From NCBI RefSeq assembly GCF_900105055.1, contig NZ_FNTA01000004.1, positions 2,263,501 to 2,327,500 of the forward strand: DNA of 64,000 bases. The letters run 5' to 3'. A program made the translations under genes and the position numbers. Origin of the DNA: Amycolatopsis lurida (GTDB lineage: Bacteria; Actinomycetota; Actinomycetes; Mycobacteriales; Pseudonocardiaceae). This document shows, one piece after another, positions 42,061 to 49,179 of the stretch. Positions within the stretch are counted from its first letter, which is position 1; each line of letters begins with the position of its first letter. Under the pieces are notes generated by a model. The model worked only from the letters and a program-made list of their open reading frames with translations, did not search any database and was not told the origin of the DNA.

Positions 42061-43377
42061 TCAAGCCAGGCAGTCGCCGGGCTCTCCCCGCCGCAGCGCC
42101 GGATCCTCCTGGGTGAACGTCCGCGCCACCCCCGGCCCGCTGGTGCGCGTCTCGAACCGGACGGTCACCCGCCCGTGCCCGGCGCCCTGCACCCACCCGG
42201 TTCCGTACGACTCGTGCACGACGTCGTCCCCGGGCCGCCAGCTCGACGTCACCACGGCCGCCGGCGCGGGCGCTCGCTCGACCACGGGCGTCTCGGCGGC
42301 CGGAACGGAAAGAGTGAACAGCGGATCCTGATGCGGCACCGAAAGCCCGGAGAACGCCACCCCGGCCAGCCGCACCCCGCCGAACTCGGCCGGATCGATC
42401 AGCAGCCGTTCCGCCATCGCGGCGAGCTGATCGAATTCGTCGGTGGGCGAGGCCATCGTCTCCGAACGCGTCACGGTGCTGAAGTCGGTGTGCCGCAGCT
42501 TCACCACCACCGTCCGCGCGACACGTTCGGCGTTGACGAGGCGCCGGTGCGCGTGCACGGCGAGGTCGCGGACCTCGCGGCGCAGGCTCATCAAGTCGAT
42601 CAGGTCACGGTCGAAGGTCGTCTCCGCGCTGACCTGCTTGAGCTCCGCGCGGTCGGACACCGGCCGGTCGTCGACGCCGGTGGCCAGCCGCCGCAGGTCC
42701 CGCCCGACCACACTGCCCAATGTGGACACCGCGTCGGCGTCGGAGAGCGCGGTCAGCTGGCCGAGTGTCCGGACGCCGATCGCCCGCAGTTTCCCTTCCG
42801 CCACCGGGCCGATCCCCCACAGCACCCTGGTCGGCAGCGGCGCGAGGAAGTCGCGTTCGGTGCCCTGGTCGACGACGAGCAGCCCGTCCGGTTTCGCCAG
42901 ATCCGACGCCACCTTCGCGACCTGCTTTCCCGACGCCGCCCCGATCGACGCCACCAGGCCGATTTCGGACCGGATGTGCTCCCGCAGGCGCGTACCGAAC
43001 TCCCGCACCTCGTCGGAAGAAGCACCGGCCAGCGAAGGCGGTTCCGCGAAGGCCTCGTCGAGGGAGATCCGTTCCAGCACGGGCGCGTACTTCGCGACGA
43101 GGTCGAACACCTGGGTGCTCAGCAGTTCGTACAGTTTGAACCGCGGCGGCAGGATGACCCCGGTGGGCGGCAGCAACCGCCGGGCCTGCGACATCGGCAT
43201 CGCCGATTTGATCCCGTGTTCGCGCGCCTGGTAACTCGCTCCGGCGACGACGCCGCGCGGGCCCGCGCCGCCGACCAGTACCGGACGCTTGCTCAGGGTC
43301 GGCCGGGTCAGCTGTTCACAGGAGGCGTAGAACGCGTCCATGTCGAGGTGGATGACCCACCGGTCATGCCCGCCCAT
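42061..43377 (-). CDS. dinB: DNA polymerase IV (DinB, Y-family)
   Basis: 438 residues. The ATG at 43377 (MGGHDRWVIHLDMDAF) follows GAGGTG and overlaps the upstream regulator's stop by 14 bp. Y-family motifs: LDMDAFYASCEQ with the first catalytic Asp, RISLDEAF with the Asp-Glu pair, helix-hairpin-helix in LWGIGPVAEGKLRAIGV, then the little-finger domain. A C-terminal extension of about 60 residues (GDDVVHESYGTGWVQG...VRFETR) is common in actinobacterial DinB. It performs translesion synthesis. Its place at the end of an ABC exporter operon is unusual. Confidence 0.92.
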   Translation of the reverse strand: MGGHDRWVIHLDMDAFYASCEQLTRPTLSKRPVLVGGAGPRGVVAGASYQAREHGIKSAMPMSQARRLLPPTGVILPPRFKLYELLSTQVFDLVAKYAPVLERISLDEAFAEPPSLAGASSDEVREFGTRLREHIRSEIGLVASIGAASGKQVAKVASDLAKPDGLLVVDQGTERDFLAPLPTRVLWGIGPVAEGKLRAIGVRTLGQLTALSDADAVSTLGSVVGRDLRRLATGVDDRPVSDRAELKQVSAETTFDRDLIDLMSLRREVRDLAVHAHRRLVNAERVARTVVVKLRHTDFSTVTRSETMASPTDEFDQLAAMAERLLIDPAEFGGVRLAGVAFSGLSVPHQDPLFTLSVPAAETPVVERAPAPAAVVTSSWRPGDDVVHESYGTGWVQGAGHGRVTVRFETRTSGPGVARTFTQEDPALRRGEPGDCLA

Positions 43378-43687
43378 CGCCCGGCACCTCGAGAAGACGA
43401 TGCAGGGCCTTCGTGTACTCCTCGAACGCGGCCCGGCCACGGGTGGTCAGCTCGACCAGCGTCACCGGCGTGCGGTGCTCGAACGCCTTCGTGATCTCGA
43501 CGTAGCCCGCGTCCTCGAGTTTGCGCAAATGGGTCGACAGGTTGCCCGGTGTCATGTCCAGCAGTTGCTGCAGCCGCGGGAAGGTGATGCTGTCCCCCGG
43601 CCCCAGGCTCGACAGCGCCACGGTGACCCGCAGCCTCGCCTGTGCGTGGATCACCGGATCGAGCTGGGGCAGCCCGTCTTCGCTCAT
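43364..43687 (-). CDS. Small winged-helix regulator of the ABC exporter operon
   Basis: 107 residues. The start overlaps the upstream stop as ATGA. The fold is a MarR/PF13601-type winged helix: ITFPRLQQLLDMTPGNLSTHLRKLEDAGYVEITKAFEHRTPVTLVELTTRGRAAFEEY. Members commonly repress neighbouring membrane genes. It is the likely reader of the ACTTTGT-N3-ACAAAGT palindrome before the operon, giving autoregulation; that is inference. It is translationally coupled both to the membrane protein upstream and to dinB downstream. Confidence 0.85.
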   Translation of the reverse strand: MSEDGLPQLDPVIHAQARLRVTVALSSLGPGDSITFPRLQQLLDMTPGNLSTHLRKLEDAGYVEITKAFEHRTPVTLVELTTRGRAAFEEYTKALHRLLEVPGDGRA

Positions 43688-44313
43688 CGCGCCCGCACCA
43701 GGAAGGCCAGCGACGCCACCAGGAAGCCACCGCCGCCCGCGAGGCTCAGCACGAGGAAGTTGTGCGGTCCTCCGGCCAGCACGCTCGCCGCGCCGCACGC
43801 GATGATCCACACCCCGAGGCCGTACTGCAGTTTGCTCTGCCACAGCATCCCGCCGGCGAGGTACATCAGGCCGGTCAGCATGAGCGAGGTCCCGGACCAC
43901 AGCAACGGGATCAGCTCGGTGTCGAGGCCGAGGCGGATCAGCGCGGTGTTCACCACCGTCAGCCCGCCGAACGCGATCATCCAGCTCCACCCGTACATCG
44001 CCCCGACGAGCCGGGACGGCCCGCGCACCCCGCGACCCGAACGGATGCCGTAGATCGCCGAATACGCCATGGCCCCGGCGAACCCGGCGACGGTGATCGC
44101 CCCGGCGGCCCACAGCGGCATCAGCGCGGTCGGCGGGGCGGAGAGGTAGATCAGCCCGAAACCGAACAGCCACACCAGACCCCAGACGGCGAGCAGCACC
44201 GCCGGATTCGGCCCGATCTCGCGCCGGGTCCGCTCCGACTGCGTGGCGATGAGCGCGAGCGACTCCTCGGGCGTCATCGGCCGCTCGTCGCCGTCCCGTT
44301 CATCCTCCGCCAC
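43684..44313 (-). CDS. Membrane protein of unknown function in the exporter operon
   Basis: 209 residues from the GTG at 44313; the ATG at 44277 (MTPEESLALI) is an alternative. A charged cytosolic N-terminus is followed by five or six membrane helices with Gly-rich faces. No family was recognised with confidence. It lies 20 bp after the ABC permease and overlaps the winged-helix gene, a frequent arrangement in which the membrane protein and small HTH protein form a sensing pair. Confidence 0.75.
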   Translation of the reverse strand: MAEDERDGDERPMTPEESLALIATQSERTRREIGPNPAVLLAVWGLVWLFGFGLIYLSAPPTALMPLWAAGAITVAGFAGAMAYSAIYGIRSGRGVRGPSRLVGAMYGWSWMIAFGGLTVVNTALIRLGLDTELIPLLWSGTSLMLTGLMYLAGGMLWQSKLQYGLGVWIIACGAASVLAGGPHNFLVLSLAGGGGFLVASLAFLVRAR

Positions 44314-44333
44314 TTCGGAAAACTAACACGGGT

Positions 44334-45065
44334 TCACAGTCTCGCCGTGTCGAGCCGGAACCTCGCCATCACCACGAGCGCGGGGATCACCAGCCACGCC
44401 GCGAGCACCGCGACGGCGGTCAGCGTGCCCGAACCGCCGAGCACCGGTGCGCGGCCGATCTCACCGAGCCAGTACGTCGGCATGAGGTGCCCCGCGGTGT
44501 TCATCCAGCCGGGCAGGACCTGCAGCGGAATCCACAATCCGCCGAACATCCCCAGCGGCAGCATCAGCGCGCCGGTCACGGCCTGGACGGTGTCGCCCTT
44601 GCCGAACAGGCCGATCATCAGGCCCAGCACCGCGAAGGGCAGCGCGCCGAGCCAGAGTGCGCCGAAGATCGTCAGCCACTGGCCGGTTTCGAGCCGGATG
44701 CCGCGGATCATCCCGGCCGCGAAGATCACCAGCAGGACGGGCAACGCGACGAACAATCCCGCCGTCACCTTGACCATCAGGTAGCCGGGCGCCCGCATCG
44801 GTGTCAGCCGCAAGGTGCGCTGCCAGCCGTCGGTGCGCTCGGTGGCGACGCGGGTGCCGGTGAACAGCGCGGCCGTCATGGCGCCGTACGCGGCCATGTT
44901 CACCATGGTCACCGTCGCGGTCGAGATGCCAGGAGCGATGTCGCGGGCGCCGAAGATCCCGCCGAACAACAGGAACATCGCCAAGGGCATGCCGATGGTG
45001 AACAACGCGAACTGCGGGCTGCGGACGATGCGCTTGATCTCCAGCGCCAGGTAGTTCAGGTTCAT
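44334..45065 (-). CDS. ABC-2 type exporter permease
   Basis: 243 residues, six membrane helices, ABC-2 fold (YLALEIKRIVRSPQFALFTIGMPLAMFLLFGG; GLWIPLQVLPGWM). It pairs with the ATPase encoded immediately upstream and overlaps it as ATGA. Drug, lipid or peptide export is typical of this class. Confidence 0.9.
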   Translation of the reverse strand: MNLNYLALEIKRIVRSPQFALFTIGMPLAMFLLFGGIFGARDIAPGISTATVTMVNMAAYGAMTAALFTGTRVATERTDGWQRTLRLTPMRAPGYLMVKVTAGLFVALPVLLVIFAAGMIRGIRLETGQWLTIFGALWLGALPFAVLGLMIGLFGKGDTVQAVTGALMLPLGMFGGLWIPLQVLPGWMNTAGHLMPTYWLGEIGRAPVLGGSGTLTAVAVLAAWLVIPALVVMARFRLDTARL

Positions 45066-45964
45066 CTCGAGGCCCCCTCGGTTTCATCGGCGGTCAGCGC
45101 GATGAAGGCTTCTTCCAGTCCCACAGCGGTGATTTCGATGTCCGCCGCGAGCGGGAACTCGCGCAGCAGGCCGCGGATGGCGGCGTCGGAATCGGCGCAG
45201 CTCAGTTCCGCGTGCCCGGCGCGCAGCACCGCGCGCGACACCCCGGGCAGCGCGGCGAGCGCGGCCTCGGTGGCTCGCGGGACGACGGCACGCAGCACGC
45301 GTCCGGCGACCGCGGCCCGGACCTCACCGACCGGACCGTCCGCGACCACCCGGCCGTGCCGCATCAGCACGACACGGTCCGCGTAGTCCTCGGCCTCGGC
45401 GAGGTAGTGCGTCGCGAAGAGGACCGTGCGGCCCGTCTCGGTGTACTCGCGCATCGACGCCCAGAAGCGGCGGCGCCCGTCGACGTCCATGGCGGCGGTC
45501 GGCTCGTCGAGCACCAGCAGGTCCGGATCGCCGACCAGCGCGAGCGCGAACCGCACCCGCTGCTGCTCGCCGCCGGAGAGCTTCCCGCAGCGGCGATTCG
45601 CGTACTCGGTGACGCCGGCGCGCTTGAGCACCTCACCGACCGGCAGCGCGTTCCGGTGCAGTGAGGCGAACAGGCCGACGAGCTCGGCGACCGTCGCGTC
45701 CCGCAGCAGCGTCCCGTTCTGCGCCATCGCGCCGACCATCCCGCGGTCCATCGCCTCGGCGGCGGTGAGCCCGGCGACCCGGACCTGACCGGCGTCCGGC
45801 CTGCTCAGGCCCAGCAGCATGTCGATGGTGGTCGATTTGCCAGCACCGTTCGGCCCGAGCAGCGCCACCACCTCCCCAGGCGCGGCCCGCACACTGACGT
45901 CGTCGACGGCCAGGACGTCGCCGAAGCGCTTGACCAGCCCCTGGAGGCTGAACGCGTCCGCCAT
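45062..45964 (-). CDS. ABC exporter ATP-binding protein
   Basis: 300 residues from ATG 45964 after GGGGGAAA; the longer frame lacks support. Walker A GPNGAGKST, Q-loop GAMAQNGTLL, signature LSGGEQQR, Walker B LLVLDEPTAAMD and H-loop ATHYL are intact. The C-terminal 80 residues form the extra domain common in DrrA/CcmA-type drug and lipid exporters. First gene of a five-gene operon (ATPase, permease, membrane protein, winged-helix regulator, dinB), so a drug or DNA-damage-linked role is suggested by context. Confidence 0.92.
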   Translation of the reverse strand: MADAFSLQGLVKRFGDVLAVDDVSVRAAPGEVVALLGPNGAGKSTTIDMLLGLSRPDAGQVRVAGLTAAEAMDRGMVGAMAQNGTLLRDATVAELVGLFASLHRNALPVGEVLKRAGVTEYANRRCGKLSGGEQQRVRFALALVGDPDLLVLDEPTAAMDVDGRRRFWASMREYTETGRTVLFATHYLAEAEDYADRVVLMRHGRVVADGPVGEVRAAVAGRVLRAVVPRATEAALAALPGVSRAVLRAGHAELSCADSDAAIRGLLREFPLAADIEITAVGLEEAFIALTADETEGASR

Positions 45965-46007
45965 GACTTTCCCCCTTCGAGCACTCTGAACCACAAAGCT
46001 CACTCGC

Positions 46008-46024
46008 ACTTTGTAACACAAAGT
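46008..46024 (-). promoter_or_regulatory. Palindromic operator of the ABC exporter/dinB operon
   Basis: ACTTTGTGTTACAAAGT (minus strand) has perfect 7-bp arms around 3 bases, 44 bp before the ATPase start. A degenerate second copy, CTTTGTGGTTCAGAG, lies just downstream at 45985-45999, so two dimers may bind in tandem. The operon's own winged-helix protein is the likely ligand. Confidence 0.65.
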
Positions 46025-46047
46025 CCCCTGCTCTCAAAACCCCGTAG

Positions 46048-46100
46048 CGCGTGAAGGCCCCCTTCCCTCGGCTGAGCCGAGGGAAGGGGGCCTTCACGCG
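46048..46100. repeat. Perfect 26-bp-arm palindrome
   Basis: Arms 46048-46073 and 46075-46100 (core CGTGAAGGCCCCCTTCCCTC) are exact complements around one base. It ends 6 bp before the S33 peptidase stop and lies upstream of the exporter operon, so it can terminate the peptidase mRNA. It has no T-tract. The related GAAGGCCNCCTT arm recurs at 53720. Confidence 0.8.
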
Positions 46101-46106
46101 CATTGC

Positions 46107-47663
46107 TTAGGCGGGCACCCGGGAGGTGGCCGCGTCAGGAACCGAAGCGGGTGCCGGAGGCGGCACCGGGAGCGGCAGCGGCGCGCATTCGACGTCGGCC
46201 GTCCGCCCTGGCTTGCGCTCGGGCAGTACCCCGGTCGCCAGGTAGTCGGCGATCCGGTTGTCGACGCACGCGTTGCCGCGTGGGGTGATGGCGTGGCTCG
46301 TACCGCCCGGCTCACCGATCAGGCGAGCACCGGGGAACCGGCTACGCACTTCGAGGCTGCCTTCGTACGGCGTCGCCGCGTCGAGGGTCTCGCCGATCAT
46401 CAGCACACTCGGCACCTTCGAGCCGTCTACCTTGACCGGCTTGCCGGGCTTCGCGGGCCAGTACCGGCAGGGCGCGTTGAACCAGGCGTTCTGCCACGTG
46501 AAGTACGGCGCCTTCTCGTACGTGCGCCAGTTGTCGCGCTTCCACTGCTGCCAGCTCGACGGCCACTTGACGTCCGTGCACTGGACGGCCAGGTAGACGG
46601 CGTACCCGTTGTCGTCACCGCGGCCGCCGAAGGCCTCGAACAGACCCTTCATCGTCTGCCAGTCGCCCTGGTTGACGAACTTCGCGAGCGCGTCGCCGAG
46701 CAGCGTCCAGCGCAGCTGGTAGTAGGAAGCCTGCTGAAAGACGTCGAGGAACTCGTCCGGCCCGATGTAGCCGCCCGCCGGAACCGCCGCCAGCTTCTTC
46801 AGCTGCTCGTCGAAGACCTGCTTCACCGCGGCCTGGGTCTTGCCGAGGTGGTAGACGGAGTCATGCTGCGCCACCCAGCCGAACCAGATGTTCAGGTTGA
46901 CGTCGAAGGCCACGTCCTGGTTCAGGTTGGCCTGGTACCAGACGTTGCGGGGGTCCACAGTGGAATCAAGGACCATCCGGCGGACGTGCTGCGGGTACAG
47001 CGTCCCGTAGACCTGGCCGAGGTAGGTGCCGTAGGAGTATCCGTAGAAGTTCAGCTGCTCCGCGCCGAGCGCCTTGCGGATACTTTCCATGTCCTTGACC
47101 GTGTCGGTCGTCTTGATGTTCTCCAGCAGCGCGCGGCTGTTCTTCTCCGCGCACGCGTCGGCGTAGGACTTCGAGCGCTGCAACCAGGTCTTCTCCAGTT
47201 GCCGCGTCGTCGGCACGTAGTTCGGCCGGTTGTAGTCCATGTAGTTCGGGATACAGGAGAGCGCGGGTTTGCTGGAGCCGACACCGCGCGGGTCGAAACC
47301 GACCCAGTCGTAGGCGTCGCCGGCGCGGTTCGGCACACGCGTCCCGCGGGTCGCGAGCAGCAGCCCGGAACCGCCGGGCCCACCGGGGTTGGTGAGCATG
47401 ACGCCCTGGTACTGCGCCTCGGGTGTCTTGTGCTTGACGCGGCTGAGCGCGAGCTGGATCTTCTCGCCGCGCGGCCGCGAATAGTCCAGCGGAACGGGCA
47501 GGTAGCCGCATTCGGCACCGGCCTTGATCAAGGTCTCGTCGGTACAAGCGCCCCAGGTGATCGTCTCGGCGGGTTGCGTCTCTTCCGCGGCGACGGCGGG
47601 CGCGGTCACCGCGACCGACGCGAGCGTGGCGACGGCCAGCGCGGTGATGAGCACACGTCTCAA
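46107..47663 (-). CDS. Secreted S33 tripeptidyl aminopeptidase/alpha-beta hydrolase
   Basis: 518 residues from the TTG at 47663, five bases after GGGAG. A Sec signal ends at APAVAAEE. The fold is alpha/beta hydrolase with oxyanion loop NPGGPGGSG, nucleophile Ser210 in GYSYG, Asp in GETLDAATP and His in GGTSHAI, plus a TAP-like C-terminal segment. This matches streptomycete tripeptidyl aminopeptidases (SlpD/E, TAP) that trim proline-rich or tripeptide N-termini outside the cell. The last 25 residues are Pro/Ala-rich. It is divergent from the macrolide glycosyltransferase leader. Confidence 0.92.
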   Translation of the reverse strand: MRRVLITALAVATLASVAVTAPAVAAEETQPAETITWGACTDETLIKAGAECGYLPVPLDYSRPRGEKIQLALSRVKHKTPEAQYQGVMLTNPGGPGGSGLLLATRGTRVPNRAGDAYDWVGFDPRGVGSSKPALSCIPNYMDYNRPNYVPTTRQLEKTWLQRSKSYADACAEKNSRALLENIKTTDTVKDMESIRKALGAEQLNFYGYSYGTYLGQVYGTLYPQHVRRMVLDSTVDPRNVWYQANLNQDVAFDVNLNIWFGWVAQHDSVYHLGKTQAAVKQVFDEQLKKLAAVPAGGYIGPDEFLDVFQQASYYQLRWTLLGDALAKFVNQGDWQTMKGLFEAFGGRGDDNGYAVYLAVQCTDVKWPSSWQQWKRDNWRTYEKAPYFTWQNAWFNAPCRYWPAKPGKPVKVDGSKVPSVLMIGETLDAATPYEGSLEVRSRFPGARLIGEPGGTSHAITPRGNACVDNRIADYLATGVLPERKPGRTADVECAPLPLPVPPPAPASVPDAATSRVPA

Positions 47664-47781
47664 GGTTTCTCCCTTTCCCTCCAAAGGTGAAAGCCCCGAA
47701 ACCCTATCCACGTCCATGACCTGCGGAAGCCTTCCGGCGAAGGTCCCTACCAATGGCGGGTCCCGATCGCGGCAAACCGGG

Positions 47782-47799
47782 CAACCGGTTAATCGGTTG
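47782..47799. promoter_or_regulatory. Palindromic operator-like site in the divergent promoter region
   Basis: CAACCGGTTAATCGGTTG: arms CAACCG and CGGTTG around six AT-rich bases. It overlaps the -35 of the leader peptide promoter and lies about 120 bp upstream of the peptidase start. A TetR- or MarR-type repressor could act here in addition to attenuation. Confidence 0.45.
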
Positions 47800-47825
47800 G
47801 GAGGCCGGGCGGGAGTCGCTAGGCT
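47797..47825 (+). promoter_or_regulatory. Promoter of the macrolide glycosyltransferase leader mRNA
   Basis: TTGGGA (47797-47802), 17 bp, TAGGCT (47820-47825). The ATG of the leader peptide begins 8 nt after the -10 box, so the leader peptide is probably translated from a leaderless 5' end. Confidence 0.6.
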
Positions 47826-47832
47826 GTCGATC

Positions 47833-47865
47833 ATGATCTGCCACATCCGCATGCGCACCGTCTGA
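47833..47865 (+). CDS. Regulatory leader peptide MICHIRMRTV with macrolide stalling motif
   Basis: Ten codons and TGA, 88 bp upstream of a macrolide glycosyltransferase. Arg6-Met7-Arg8 is the +X+ motif (Arg/Lys-x-Arg/Lys) at which erythromycin-type drugs halt ribosomes. The position is the same as in the ErmD leader (MTHSMRLR), where stalling occurs with residue 7 in the P site and Arg8 in the A site. The stop codon sits inside the first stem of an attenuator. It has no ribosome site, fitting leaderless initiation. Function is inferred from family knowledge and context; the sequence itself is unambiguous. Confidence 0.7.
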   Translation: MICHIRMRTV

Positions 47866-47949
47866 GACGGCGTGACCGCAGGGCCGCCCGCGATCAGGTG
47901 GTCCCTTTTCTGCGCGCCGTCTGACGTTCCTTCACAAATTCAGACAGGA
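47857..47949 (+). promoter_or_regulatory. Four-segment translational attenuator
   Basis: Segment 1 (47858-47862, CCGTC) pairs with segment 2 (GACGG, 47866-47870). Segment 3 (GTCTGA, 47919-47924) pairs with segment 4 (TCAGAC, 47940-47945), which abuts the AGGA ribosome site. Alternatively segments 2 and 3 pair over eight bases (AGACGGCG 47865-47872 with CGCCGTCT 47915-47922), freeing segment 4 and the ribosome site. A ribosome stalled at leader codons 7-8 would cover segment 1 and favour the open form, as in ermC. Segments 1 and 3 share an 8-nt repeat, CCGTCTGA. Confidence 0.65.
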
Positions 47950-47953
47950 CATC

Positions 47954-49126
47954 ATGCAGAACAAGCACATCGCCATGATCGGCTCCACCGCGCCGAGTCA
48001 CATCTATCCCTCGCTGGCGATCATCCGTGAGCTGGTCACTCGCGGGCACCGGGTCACCTACGCCGTGGGCGAGCCGCTCACCGGGTTGATCGAACCGACC
48101 GGGGCCGAAGTCGTCGCGCATCCGTCGATCCTCCCGCTCGGCGATCAGGCGGCGTGGCCGGAGGATCCCGCGTCGCAGATGCGGGTCTTCCTCGACGAGG
48201 GCATCCAGGCGATGCCGGCGCTCACCGGCTTCTACGACGAGAACCGCCCGGATCTGCTGCTCTACGACATCGGCGGCCTCCCGGCTCCGCTGCTGGCCAG
48301 GCGCTACGACGTTCCGGCGGTGCAGCTTTCCCCGACGTATGTCGCCTGGGAAGGCTACGAAGAGGACATGGGCGAGATCCTGACCTCGATCCGGACCTCG
48401 CCGTCCGGAAAGGACTATTTCGCCACGTTCACCCGATGGCTGCACGAAAACGGCATCGAGGCCGACGCCTGGGACTGGATCTCCCATCCGCCCCAGGTGC
48501 TCGCGCTGCTGCCGAAGGCGATGCAGCCGAACGTCGATCGGGTGCCGTCGTCGGTCCGGTTCGTCGGCCCGGCGCTGGACCCGGAACGCCTCGCCGACCG
48601 AAGCTGGACCCCGCCGTCGAACGGCAGGAAGGTCCTGCTGATGTCGCTCGGCACGGCCTTCACCGACCAGCTCGACCTGTTCCGCGCTTGTGTCGACGGC
48701 TTCCGTGACTCGGACTGGCACGTCGTCATCTCCATCGGCCAGACCGATCCGGCCGCGCTCGGGCCGCTGCCCGAGCACATCGAGGTGCGTCAGTTCGTGC
48801 CGCAACTCGCGGTACTGGAAGCCGCGTCGGCGTTCATCACGCACGCCGGCATGGGCGGCAGCACGGAATCGCTGTGGTACGGCGTGCCGACCGTCGCGAT
48901 CCCGCTGGCCACCGACGGTTTCGGCAACGCGGCGAAACTGGCGGAGCTCGGGGTCGGCGAGCAGCTCCCGGCCGACGAGGTGACGGCCTCGACGTTGCGG
49001 GCCGCCGTCGAGCGGGTCGCCGGGTCGCCCGAGGTGGCCGCGCGGCTCGCCGAGGTCCAGGCCGAGACGCGCGGGAACGGCGGCATCGACAAGGCCGCCG
49101 ACGCCGTGGAGTCCTTCCTGAGCTAG
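47954..49126 (+). CDS. Macrolide-family GT1 glycosyltransferase
   Basis: 390 residues; AGGA precedes the ATG. GT-B fold of the OleD/OleI/Mgt family: N-terminal catalytic His16 in SHIYPSL, equivalent to OleD His19, and the donor-site segment HAGMGGSTESLWYGVPTVAIPLATDGFGNA. Family members inactivate macrolides by adding glucose from UDP-glucose to the desosamine 2'-OH. Where OleD has DQFGNA, this protein has DGFGNA, so the usual donor-binding Gln is missing, which may alter sugar choice. The leader peptide upstream strongly suggests drug-inducible resistance. Confidence 0.9.
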   Translation: MQNKHIAMIGSTAPSHIYPSLAIIRELVTRGHRVTYAVGEPLTGLIEPTGAEVVAHPSILPLGDQAAWPEDPASQMRVFLDEGIQAMPALTGFYDENRPDLLLYDIGGLPAPLLARRYDVPAVQLSPTYVAWEGYEEDMGEILTSIRTSPSGKDYFATFTRWLHENGIEADAWDWISHPPQVLALLPKAMQPNVDRVPSSVRFVGPALDPERLADRSWTPPSNGRKVLLMSLGTAFTDQLDLFRACVDGFRDSDWHVVISIGQTDPAALGPLPEHIEVRQFVPQLAVLEAASAFITHAGMGGSTESLWYGVPTVAIPLATDGFGNAAKLAELGVGEQLPADEVTASTLRAAVERVAGSPEVAARLAEVQAETRGNGGIDKAADAVESFLS

Positions 49127-49129
49127 GCC

Positions 49130-49175
49130 CTCGTGAGTGGTAAGGACGGTTAGAACCGTCCTTACCACTCACGAG
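49130..49175. repeat. Perfect 22-bp-arm palindrome (CGTGAGTGGTAAGGACGG family)
   Basis: CTCGTGAGTGGTAAGGACGG begins the left arm (49130-49151); the right arm 49154-49175 is its exact complement, loop AG. It lies between the convergent glycosyltransferase and aminotransferase-fusion genes. A near-identical copy is at 53638 and a decayed one at 34961. Confidence 0.85.
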
Positions 49176-49179
49176 ACGA

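Noticed and set aside
44277-44313. Nine-codon ORF overlapping the start of the operon membrane protein
   Set aside because: GGAGG directly abuts its ATG, so spacing is wrong; it is more likely part of the membrane protein's N-terminus.
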